Shown here one piece after another: positions 34,101 to 43,500 of a stretch of 64,000 nt of DNA. The notes below the pieces were generated by a model. It saw only the letters and a list, made by a program, of their open reading frames with translations. It did no database searches and was not told where the DNA came from. The translations under genes were made by a program, and so were the position numbers. Position 1 is the stretch's first letter; each line of letters starts with the position of its first letter. The stretch is from a virus. The DNA is taken from positions 37,912-101,911 of IMG/VR virus record IMGVR_UViG_3300018424_005577, one strand, 5' to 3'.

Positions 34101-34439
34101 ATGGCAATAGTAAACGCACAATTAACTACAACGCAATTAGACATTTTAACAGTACCAGGCTCTGGAGTTAATGGCTATGCAATTACAAACATACTAGTTT
34201 GTAATACAGGAGCTGCCGATGCAAGTTTTGACATGCATTTTATACCTTCAGGCGATGCGTTAAACAGTAAAGTGACTATGGTTGTAAATGAACTAAATCT
34301 TCCTCCAGGAGAAACTTTTACATTTGATAGTGAAAAGGTTGTGTTAAGTCCAGGAGATAAAGTTGCTTTTGTTGCTGAGCCTGATATAGGTTCATCACTA
34401 ACAGATTTAGCGGCAACAGTAAGTTATTTGGAAGTATAA
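34101..34439 (+). CDS. Small beta-sandwich structural protein, paralogue 1
   Basis: A 112-aa protein: LTVPGSGVNGYAITNILVCN, then LPPGETFTFDSEKVVLSPGD and an ending in VSYLEV. The same plan (N-terminal strands, a LPxG turn, a late hydrophobic VSY/IVS strand) recurs in the genes at 47897 and 62101, each beside a fibre gene. A small capping or adaptor subunit of the fibres is inferred. No enzyme motifs. Confidence 0.6.
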   Translation: MAIVNAQLTTTQLDILTVPGSGVNGYAITNILVCNTGAADASFDMHFIPSGDALNSKVTMVVNELNLPPGETFTFDSEKVVLSPGDKVAFVAEPDIGSSLTDLAATVSYLEV

Positions 34440-34440
34440 A

Positions 34441-34962
34441 ATGAGATTATTAAAAGCGCAAAGCACTAATCTAAGATCGATATACGGCAAAGGTGTCAAA
34501 TACGATATAAATGATATTGTTGAACTAGATAGCAACAAGGCAGTAATACTGCCTAAAGGCACAACAGCAGAGCGTAATAGTTATACTCCAGTAGACGGTC
34601 AAATGCGTTACAATACAGATGACGCAAGATTTGAAATGTACGAAGACGGTGCTTGGATAGGTGTAAGAAGTACTGCACCTGCAAGCATCGGCATCACAGC
34701 TCAAAATTTAGGAACAGGTGATGCGTCTGAACAATACTTTGGCCCGCTTGCAAGTGGCGATCCTGACTTTCCTGTACCTATAGCAGAATCACACATAATT
34801 GTTATAGTAGGCAACGTAATCCAAATTCCTGTTACAAACTATGTATTAGTACAAAACCCTGCCGGCAAGCCAGCTGGATGGTATCTAGATTTTGGTTCAT
34901 CACCATTATCAGTTCCAGATGTAGGCGAAACAGTAACAGCCATACATAACTTCGACAAATAA
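34441..34962 (+). CDS. Small fibre-associated protein with RYNT module
   Basis: A 173-aa protein containing LPKGTTAERNSYTPVDGQMR followed by YNTDDARFEMYEDGAW, a module repeated in the C-termini of the giant fibre proteins and in the ORF at the right edge. The second half (VGNVIQIPVTNYVLVQNPAG) is a separate beta domain. It starts one base after the preceding stop, so expression is probably coupled. Likely a fibre tip or adaptor component. Confidence 0.6.
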   Translation: MRLLKAQSTNLRSIYGKGVKYDINDIVELDSNKAVILPKGTTAERNSYTPVDGQMRYNTDDARFEMYEDGAWIGVRSTAPASIGITAQNLGTGDASEQYFGPLASGDPDFPVPIAESHIIVIVGNVIQIPVTNYVLVQNPAGKPAGWYLDFGSSPLSVPDVGETVTAIHNFDK

Positions 34963-34965
34963 TTC

Positions 34966-34973
34966 AATAAATA
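34966..34973 (+). promoter_or_regulatory. Late promoter candidate AATAAATA
   Basis: One mismatch from TATAAATA, 22 bases before the GTG start of the first giant fibre gene; an AAGGAG ribosome site follows at 34981-34986. Confidence 0.5.
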
Positions 34974-34994
34974 CTGTGTCAAGGAGATTATTGA

Positions 34995-37900
34995 GTGGCA
35001 CAAGTCGGTAGAATATCTGGTCCATTACTACAAGAAAATTTAATACGTAACGGTATTGATTTAGCCTTTCGTAATGATTTAAGCACTACAGAACTTTTAT
35101 ATTTAGATGTTAACAATGACAAAATAAGTGTTAACAAAAATTCTCCTACAGCAGAACTAGATGTAGACGGAACACTTGGTGCAACCAACCTATTAACTGA
35201 TGCAACTTCTACTACAATTAATAATCTCACATTTACAAACAATAGAATTGATATTTTCAATACAGCAGTAGATGATAAAATTTATTTAGATGCCCAAGAA
35301 GCAATAGTAGTAAACAATCTACAAACAGAACAATTTTATATTTACGATAATAAAATTACAACAAAAGATAGTAATGCAAATATAGATTTATTTGCAAACG
35401 GAACAGGTACTGTTGAAATACTATCTAACCTTAATGTTGATGGAAATCTACATGCTACAGGAAATCTAACATTTGACGGCAATATAACATTTGGTGATAC
35501 ATTATCACAAGATACTGTAACATTTTCCGCAGATATCGACAGCGATATTATACCTGATCAAACTGGTGTTTTCAATTTAGGACAAAATGGTAAACGCTGG
35601 GGAGAAATGCATGTTAATTTAGTAAATGGAGAATTAATAGATGTTTCCGAATATAATGCAGGCGGTGTATACATATCTTTTAGGCCAGGCAATATTTTTT
35701 ATGTTGCACAAAACGGTGATGACACAAATGTAGGCGACACACAACAAGGACCTTTTAGAACCATTAAACATGCGTTAGATGTAGCAGATGCAAGTGTTAG
35801 TGGTCCTGTAACAATCTACGTTTATCCAGGTGAATATCAAGAACAAACACCTCTAGTAGTTCCAACAAATGTCACTGTTGTAGGCGCTGATATGCGCAAT
35901 ACTGTGATTATGCCAGACAGTGCAAATCAAAGTGAAGATATTTTTCATCTAAACGGCGAAACAACTATACAAAATTTAACATTAAAAGACTTTTTCTACG
36001 ATAGCATAAATGATAAAGGATATGGTTTTAGGTTTGCTCCTAATACAACAGTATCAACTAGAAGTCCTTACATTCAAAACTGTACTGTAATTACCCAGGG
36101 ATCGAGTACACCTACTGAAGATCCTAGAGGTTTTTCACAAGCAGATGCAGGTAAAGGTGCGTTAGTTGACGGCGCAGATGTAACTGGTGCAAGTCAAGAA
36201 GCAAGTATGCTATTCCATAGTTGTACATTTATTACTCCTGGTGTAGATGCTCTTACAATGACAAATGGTGTAAGAGTTGAATGGTTAAATTGTTTTACAT
36301 ACTTTGCCGATAGAGGCCTTTACGCAGTAGACGGTGCTACAGGTCATTTAAGCACAGACGGAAGCACTATATTATACGGTGCAGAATTACGCTCAATTGG
36401 AAGTGCTAACATATACGGAAATTACGGTGCAGTAGCAGATGGTTCTAATACATTAATGTATCTAATACAGCACAATATGGCTTACATCGGAGCAGGAAAA
36501 TTTGTAGACAACGATCCTAGTAGAAGTGTTGAATCGCAACAAACAGTTGAACTTAACAGCGGTAGAATAAGATATCAAGTAACTGATCACAACGGAAAAT
36601 ATTCTGTAGGAGATAATTTTTATATAGACTTTGAAACAGGTGAAACATCAGTAGACATTTCGAGTTTGACTGCTAATGGTATAACAGGAATTATTATTAC
36701 AGATCCTGTAAGTGGTAGGGTTACAAGAGTTACTCCTACCAACATAGAAACAGGCAATCTTCAATTTTTTGCAAATAGATTAGAATCTAAATCTGGTGAT
36801 GTAATTGTAAGATCTTATACTAACACAATTAATCTAAATAAAAATACAAATATTACAGATAATCTTTCTATAAGTGGGAATTTAAGTTTCGACGGTAGTT
36901 TAAATGTACTAGGAAATGAAGCAACAGACACCTTAAGTCTTAATGTAGATATAGATCAAGATTTTAATCCTCACGAAACCTTAATATATTCACTAGGTAC
37001 AGACACAAAAAGATGGAAAAAGATTTTTACATCTCAAGTAAATGCAGACGGTATTACATTTTTTGATAATGTTGTAACTACAAATGATACAAACGCTAGT
37101 TTAGAACTGAGAGCTAGTGGAACAGGCAATGTATATGTACCTGCAAACAACATTTTAGTGACTAATGATTTTGATGTATTACAAACTAGCAACTTAACAA
37201 ATGTTTCTATAATAGGTGATCTAAGTACAAGCGGACATATTAATCTAGCATCCAACTTTACTACAGAAAATGCTATTCTACAACAAGGATTAATTGTAGG
37301 AGCAAGTGCTCAATTTGAAGAAATACTTGTAGACACAAATGTTATTACAACTACAAACACAAATGCAGATCTAGAATTACGTGCTAATGGCACAAGTACA
37401 GTCAATTTACAAGAAAATGTAGATGTTACAAATAATCTCAGTGCAAAAGATATTAGTGTATCAAATACAACTATTACACAGAATGTTACTTCCGATAATG
37501 CTAACATTGGCAATTTAGAAATAAACGACAATTATATTGAAACTAAAAGCATTAATGGAAATTTAACATTAACATCATTAAAAAACATTACTATACCTAG
37601 CAACAACACTGTGCTAGGACAACAACTTACAGTAAACGGTACAAGCATTCTAAATAGTAATTTAAGCATCACAGGCGATATAACACAAATAGGTAATACT
37701 ACACAAACTGGCAATACTACTGTGCTAGGAGAATTTACTGTTGGCGATGTTTATATCGAAGATAATTTTATTACAACTACTAATTCTAATAGTAATTTAG
37801 AACTACGTACAAACAGTACTGGTGAAGTTTTAATACCTAATAACGATGTACAAATTAATAAAGATTTAACAGTAAGCACAGATACGGATTTACAAAGTAC

Positions 37901-40442
37901 TGCAATTACTGGTTCGTTAACACACACTGGCAATAGAAATCAAACTGGCAATACTACTGTGCTAGGAGAATTTACTGTTGGCGATGTTTATATCGAAGAT
38001 AATTTTATTACAACTACTTCAGGTAATCTAACATTAAGTGCAACAGGTGACATTAATGTTGATACTAATGATGTAGAAATTGCTCAAGATTTAACTGTAA
38101 GCGGCGCTACAAGTTTACAAGATACTACTATTACTGGCACAGTTACACAAACGGGTAATAGAACGCAAACTGGTAATTTAGACATTGCTGGAGAAATTAG
38201 TAACGGAAACATATTAATAGAAGATAATTTTATCACTACTACTAATTCTAATAGCGATTTAGAATTACGTGCTAATGGTGCAGGCGTAATTTTAATACCT
38301 AACAATAATATACAAATTAACAATAATCTAACTGTAAGCACAGACACAGATTTACAAGATACTACAATCACTGGCACAGTAACACACGTTGGAGATACTA
38401 CACATACTGGTAATATCACACAAGGTGGTGAATTAACAGTTGATAATGTTTACGTTGAAGATAACTTTATTACAACTACCTCTGGTAATTTAATATTAGA
38501 ATCAGCTGGCACTGGAACAATTAATGTTGACAGCAACGATGTAGAAATTGCTCAAGGCTTAACTGTAAGTGGAGCAACTAGTTTACAAGGTACTACAATT
38601 ACTGGCACTCTAACACACGTTGGTAATAGAACGCAAACTGGTAACTTAGATGTTGCTGGAGAAATTAGCAACGGCAATATTCTAATTGAAGACAACTTTA
38701 TTACTACTACAACTAGTAATTCAGATTTAGAGCTAAGAGCTAATGGCACAGGTAGAGTTATAATAGATCCCGACGATCCTATTACAATAGAAAACAATCT
38801 AAGTGTTACAGGAAATTTATTTTACACAGGCGCATTGACTATAAATGGGGATGTAGTAGTAGGTCCGAGTACACAAGACGGTAGTTTAACCGTTAGTGAA
38901 AATCTTACAATATCTGGCGAATTAGATGTAAGTGGATTTGCACAATTTGAAGAAATACTTATAAACAATAACTTTATAACAACAACAAGCACAAACGCAG
39001 ATCTTGAATTAAGAGCTTCTGCTACAGGAAATGTTGTTTTACAAGAAGAAGTTGAAGTTACAAATAATCTAAATGTAGGCGCAACACTATCTACTCAAAA
39101 TGCAAATATTGTTGATAGTGTTACAAGCAATACTTTTGATAGTTCTGGAATAACATTTACTGCAAATACAATCACTCAAAAAAATACAATATCTAATCTA
39201 GAAGTTAAAGCGAGCGGAACAGGTATAGTTACATCAAAGAATAGTGTTGTTATTGACAATGATCTAACAATAAATGGCAATACAAACATTCAAAATTTAG
39301 AATTAGCTGGCTTAACACAAACAGGTAATACAGTTCAAACTGGAGACTTGACTGTAACAGGAAATGTTACTGTAAATGATTTATTTGTCTCAGATGCAAG
39401 TTTTGATTTCGAAAAGTATGTGATAGGCGGAAATTTAATAACAACTAAAACAAACGAAGATGCAATACTTAAAGCCGCAGGTACAGGAAACATATTATTA
39501 AATGAAGGACTGACAATTGGTGGCAATCTTACTGCAAATGTAATATCTTCGGACAGTGTTTACATTGATGATAGTGTTTCGTTAGAAGTTTTAGAAGGCA
39601 GTACTGACATACAAATGTTTGACAATGTTATTACTACTTCTTTAAGCAATAGTGATTTAGAATTAAGGACAAACGGAACTGGTTCTATAACATTTGATGA
39701 TTTAGAATTCAATCAAACAACTCTTACAACACAAAATAATTTTACTTTTGCTACAGATAATCTTACAGCATCAGCATCTACAACTATACAATTACCAAAA
39801 GGAAGCTCTGCACAAAATCCTAATACCCAAGGTGCTATAAGATTTGATACAGATACAAGTACATTTGAAGGTTATAATACTAGTGTAATAGGATTTGGTG
39901 GAGTATACTCGGATGACAAACAAACTGCAATTACTGTAAACAACAGCGATGATATTAATATTTTTGTTGGTGGCTTTACCGAAGATTCTGCAGGACAAGT
40001 AGCACAAGTTTCGGGACAACAAATTAGACTACATAGTCTACAAGTAGATGATATTAATATTGATCAAAATGTTATCTCAACAAATGTAAGCAATAGTAAT
40101 CTTGAACTTACTCCAAATGGAACTGGAGTTATAACTACAGGAAACTTTAGTATTAGCGCAAATGTAATTACAAACATCGAGCCTAATGCTAACATAGAAA
40201 TAAAAGGTACAGGACAACAATGGGTTGTATTTGAAGGCAATTCAGCAATCAAGTTTCCTTCAGGCGATACAGCATCTAGACCAAGCAATCCAGTTGAAGG
40301 AATGACAAGACACAATACTGATTCTAATGAATTAGAAACCTGGATAGGAAATCAATGGCGAACTTCTGCAGGGGAATTTGCTAGTATTTCAGAAGCACAA
40401 ATGGAAGAAGAAGCGTTCGTTCAGACGCTAATCTACGGCTAA
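34995..40442 (+). CDS. Giant repeat-rich tail-fibre protein A (1815 aa)
   Basis: The start is GTG, eight bases after AAGGAG. Order: N-terminal VGRISGPLLQENLIRNGIDL module shared with protein B; a parallel beta-helix (~235-530) opening FYVAQNGDDTNVGDT and including TVSTRSPYIQNCTVITQG; then about a dozen tandem adhesin-like repeats of ~70-80 aa (~640-1560) with the pattern NFITTTNSNSDLELRANGTG, NNLTVS, TGTVTHTGNTTQTGN; then two RYNT-like modules near the C-terminus (GAIRFDTDTSTFEGYN, GMTRHNTDSNELETW). The repeats predict a long beta-solenoid shaft. No S74 chaperone end is present, so trimer folding may depend on another protein. A 78-base perfect direct repeat lies inside the gene. Confidence 0.8.
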   Translation: MAQVGRISGPLLQENLIRNGIDLAFRNDLSTTELLYLDVNNDKISVNKNSPTAELDVDGTLGATNLLTDATSTTINNLTFTNNRIDIFNTAVDDKIYLDAQEAIVVNNLQTEQFYIYDNKITTKDSNANIDLFANGTGTVEILSNLNVDGNLHATGNLTFDGNITFGDTLSQDTVTFSADIDSDIIPDQTGVFNLGQNGKRWGEMHVNLVNGELIDVSEYNAGGVYISFRPGNIFYVAQNGDDTNVGDTQQGPFRTIKHALDVADASVSGPVTIYVYPGEYQEQTPLVVPTNVTVVGADMRNTVIMPDSANQSEDIFHLNGETTIQNLTLKDFFYDSINDKGYGFRFAPNTTVSTRSPYIQNCTVITQGSSTPTEDPRGFSQADAGKGALVDGADVTGASQEASMLFHSCTFITPGVDALTMTNGVRVEWLNCFTYFADRGLYAVDGATGHLSTDGSTILYGAELRSIGSANIYGNYGAVADGSNTLMYLIQHNMAYIGAGKFVDNDPSRSVESQQTVELNSGRIRYQVTDHNGKYSVGDNFYIDFETGETSVDISSLTANGITGIIITDPVSGRVTRVTPTNIETGNLQFFANRLESKSGDVIVRSYTNTINLNKNTNITDNLSISGNLSFDGSLNVLGNEATDTLSLNVDIDQDFNPHETLIYSLGTDTKRWKKIFTSQVNADGITFFDNVVTTNDTNASLELRASGTGNVYVPANNILVTNDFDVLQTSNLTNVSIIGDLSTSGHINLASNFTTENAILQQGLIVGASAQFEEILVDTNVITTTNTNADLELRANGTSTVNLQENVDVTNNLSAKDISVSNTTITQNVTSDNANIGNLEINDNYIETKSINGNLTLTSLKNITIPSNNTVLGQQLTVNGTSILNSNLSITGDITQIGNTTQTGNTTVLGEFTVGDVYIEDNFITTTNSNSNLELRTNSTGEVLIPNNDVQINKDLTVSTDTDLQSTAITGSLTHTGNRNQTGNTTVLGEFTVGDVYIEDNFITTTSGNLTLSATGDINVDTNDVEIAQDLTVSGATSLQDTTITGTVTQTGNRTQTGNLDIAGEISNGNILIEDNFITTTNSNSDLELRANGAGVILIPNNNIQINNNLTVSTDTDLQDTTITGTVTHVGDTTHTGNITQGGELTVDNVYVEDNFITTTSGNLILESAGTGTINVDSNDVEIAQGLTVSGATSLQGTTITGTLTHVGNRTQTGNLDVAGEISNGNILIEDNFITTTTSNSDLELRANGTGRVIIDPDDPITIENNLSVTGNLFYTGALTINGDVVVGPSTQDGSLTVSENLTISGELDVSGFAQFEEILINNNFITTTSTNADLELRASATGNVVLQEEVEVTNNLNVGATLSTQNANIVDSVTSNTFDSSGITFTANTITQKNTISNLEVKASGTGIVTSKNSVVIDNDLTINGNTNIQNLELAGLTQTGNTVQTGDLTVTGNVTVNDLFVSDASFDFEKYVIGGNLITTKTNEDAILKAAGTGNILLNEGLTIGGNLTANVISSDSVYIDDSVSLEVLEGSTDIQMFDNVITTSLSNSDLELRTNGTGSITFDDLEFNQTTLTTQNNFTFATDNLTASASTTIQLPKGSSAQNPNTQGAIRFDTDTSTFEGYNTSVIGFGGVYSDDKQTAITVNNSDDINIFVGGFTEDSAGQVAQVSGQQIRLHSLQVDDINIDQNVISTNVSNSNLELTPNGTGVITTGNFSISANVITNIEPNANIEIKGTGQQWVVFEGNSAIKFPSGDTASRPSNPVEGMTRHNTDSNELETWIGNQWRTSAGEFASISEAQMEEEAFVQTLIYG
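37704..37781 (+). repeat. Perfect 78-bp direct repeat, copy 1
   Basis: Identical to 37941-38018 and 237 bases (79 codons) upstream, in the same frame. Neighbouring repeat units have diverged more in DNA, so this pair looks like a recent duplication or gene conversion. Confidence 0.9.
37941..38018 (+). repeat. Perfect 78-bp direct repeat, copy 2
   Basis: Second copy of the repeat at 37704-37781; both encode the GEFTVGDVYIEDNFITTT segment of the shaft repeat. Confidence 0.9.
38201..38278 (+). repeat. Near-identical segment shared with protein B (copy in A)
   Basis: About 78 bases match 46099-46176 in protein B with a single difference, although the two genes are otherwise clearly diverged. 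Confidence 0.75.
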
Positions 40443-40463
40443 TCTGCGTTTATTTTAAAATCA

Positions 40464-40471
40464 TATAAATA
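40464..40471 (+). promoter_or_regulatory. Late promoter TATAAATA for giant fibre gene B
   Basis: A perfect octamer, 22 bases after the stop of gene A and 115 bases before the next ATG. Confidence 0.7.
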
Positions 40472-40585
40472 CTATTAATGCATAGTACGACCATACTTGC
40501 AGGTACAAACTGTGGTTAGCCAGCAAAGAACCGAGAGGGTGAAAATTAGGCTAGAGGGACAGGATCCCCGTATTGAGGAGAAGAG
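40472..40585 (+). other. Long structured leader of giant fibre gene B
   Basis: A non-coding leader of about 105 bases, longer than others in the block. It can form TTGC/GCAA with an inner TGG/CCA (loop TTAG) around 40498-40528, and GGGA/TCCC close to 40557-40569, just before the GAGGAG ribosome site. No known riboswitch consensus is recognised. Confidence 0.4.
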
Positions 40586-43500
40586 ATGGCTGTTGGTCGC
40601 ATAAGTGGTCCGCTCTTAAAGCCTAACTTGATTCGTAACGGAATCGATTTAGCCTTTGAGACAGACTTATTATATCTAAAAGTAAGTGACGGTGACAATC
40701 TCATCGGCATAAAAACAACAACACCTCAATACGAATTAGACGTAAATGGTACTATTCGTACTACAAATCTAGCAGTTACAAATAGAGCAGATATCGGTAA
40801 TGTTAACATACAAGGTAACACTATCTGGTCTGATGATCAATTTTTATATCTAGGTAATGCAGAAGATATAGTCTATAACAATAGTTTACAAGTTGATAGT
40901 GTAAGCATAGAAGGTAACACTATTAGCACTAATCAATCAAACGCAAACTTAGAACTCCAACCTAATGGAACAGGAACTGTAGAAGTTCTAAGTGATATGA
41001 ATGTTACAGGAAACATTCATGCAACAGGCAATATATCAGCAGATGGTAATATAAGTATTGGCGATGCTGACACAGATAATGTAACTTTCAACGCAGAAAT
41101 TGCATCAAACATAATTCCAGATCAAAACGATACCTATAAGCTAGGCGAAAATGGAAAAATTTGGAATGACGTTTGGGTCAATCAACTTTACGCAACATCT
41201 GTAACATCTACAAATTTAGAAGTAGACGGTATAGATCTTACACTTAGACAAGGCAATATAGTATTTGTTGCAGAAAATGGTGACGATACTAATTCAGGCA
41301 CACATCATCAAGATCCTGTAGGTAGTGTTAAGTATGCACTAGACAATCTAGTAAGTGCAGGCGATACAGTATTTGTTTATCCTGGAATTTATGAAGAAGA
41401 ATTTCCTTTAACTATTCCGTCAGGAGTTACACTACTAGGTCAAGATCTAAGAAGTGTAACAATACAACCAACTGATGCAACAAAATTTAACAACGCAGTT
41501 TTACTTAACGGTGAAACAACGATTGAAAATATAACTATCAAAGGATTTTACAGCAGCCAATCGACTCAGACTGTTTTGACTGATACAATTGATAACCCTA
41601 CTGCATTTAGTACAAGTTTAAACGATCAATTTGCTAGAGCTGTAAGTGTTAACGAAAATTATACAATTATAAGTGCGTATGCCGAAGGTGATGCTGGTGG
41701 TACTAATTCAGGTAAAGCATACATTTATGACACAGCAACCGGTGCACTACTACATACGCTAGATAATCCAAACGCTTATAGCACAAGCGCCGGTGATAAT
41801 TTTGGATATGATGTAGATATTTCAGATACAAAGGCTATTGTAGGTGCTTGGCTAGAAGATGATGCTACCAGCGGTGGTAGTTCGGGTAAAGCATACATAT
41901 TTGATCCAGCAACAGGTGCACTACTACTTACGCTAGATAATCCAAATGCCTATCCATCCTCTACAGACCGTTTTGGCGCAAGTGTTGCAACAACAGATAC
42001 ACACGGAATAGTAGGTGCTTATTTAGAAGATGAAGCCGGCGGTACTAGTTCAGGTAAAGCATACATTTATGAATACGGGGATGTCTTTAATTTTAGCGAT
42101 GTTACTAGTATAAACATAACACAAATTGAAGTCAGGGGAGACTTAAATTTTGGTAATCCTGCCGAAGCTATAAATCTAAGACTTGCAGGAGAAACATCTT
42201 ACAATGCTTATGCTGGAACAAATGATGGTAGTGTCTGGGAGCTGGCTAATGGCAACGGAACATGGCTCGGACCTCAGCCTTCAGGAACTGCTTTAAATAT
42301 TGAATTTACTTTAGGTAATGACATTAATTTTGCGCCAGGTGGTATGACCAATTGGTGGGAAGTTAAATTAACTGTGGATTTTACTAGAAACGGTAAACCA
42401 GATGTAACTAAAGAATTAGTGTTTGGAGCACCGAATAAAAATGCAGGAACAGTCAACAGTGACGGAAGTGGTGATATTCTTTATAATATAAACCAATATT
42501 CATTTGTTTTAGATAATCCAAACGCATATAGCACAAGTACAAGTGACTATTTTGGATGGGATGTAGATATTACAGATGATTATGCTATTGTTGGTGCTTA
42601 TTTAGAAGATGATGCTGGCGGTAGTAGTTCAGGTAAGGCATACATATTTGATATAACTACTGGTAATTTAATACATACCCTAGACAATCCAAACGCTTTC
42701 GATACAAGCAACGGTGATAATTTTGGATATGCAGTAGCAATAGACGGTAACCGTGCTATAGTAGGTGCTTATGCAGAAGATGATGCAGGTGGTACTAATT
42801 CAGGTAAAGCATACATATTTGATGCAACTAATGGTAATTTAATACATACCCTAGATAATCCAAACGCTTATAGCACAAGCGCCAGTGACTATTTTGGATG
42901 GAATGTAGATATTTCAGGCAATTACGCCATTGTCGGCGCTCAGGGCGAAGATGATGCTGGCGGTAGTAGTTCAGGTAAAGCATACATATTTGATGTAATA
43001 AGCGGACAGTTACAAAGCACATTAGACAATCCAAACGCTTACGATACAAGTGCATTTGATGCTTTTGGATATAGAGTAAGTATTTCAAATACAAAAGCTC
43101 TCGTAGGTGCTTATGCAGAAGATGATGCAGGTGGTGCTAGTTCAGGTAAAGCATACATGTTTAATATAGCAGAGTCTATAGAAGACGGATATGCGTTCCG
43201 TTATGCAGACGGTGCAACTGTTTCTACTAGAAGTCCATACATAAAAAATGTCACAGTAATAACAGAGGGTACAACGGTAGCACTTGGTACTAATAGTTCA
43301 GATGACCCTAGAGGATTTAACGCAGGAAATGCAGGTAAAGGTGTTTTACTTGATGGTAGTGCTCTAGCAGATGGAAGTAGAGAAGCAAGTATGCTTTTCC
43401 ATGCTGTAACATTTATAACACCTGGCGTAGATACAGTACAAGTAACAAACGGTGGTAGAATAGAATGGCTTAACTCGTTCACTTATTTTGCAAACAGAAG

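Noticed and set aside
37600-39700. CRISPR-like array in fibre gene A
   Set aside because: The repeats are in-frame, ~210-240 bases apart and protein-coding adhesin units, without constant spacer length.
42274-42456. Minus-strand ORFs across all giant fibre genes
   Set aside because: They lack ribosome sites and arise from the Thr/Asn/Val-rich codon pattern of the repeats.
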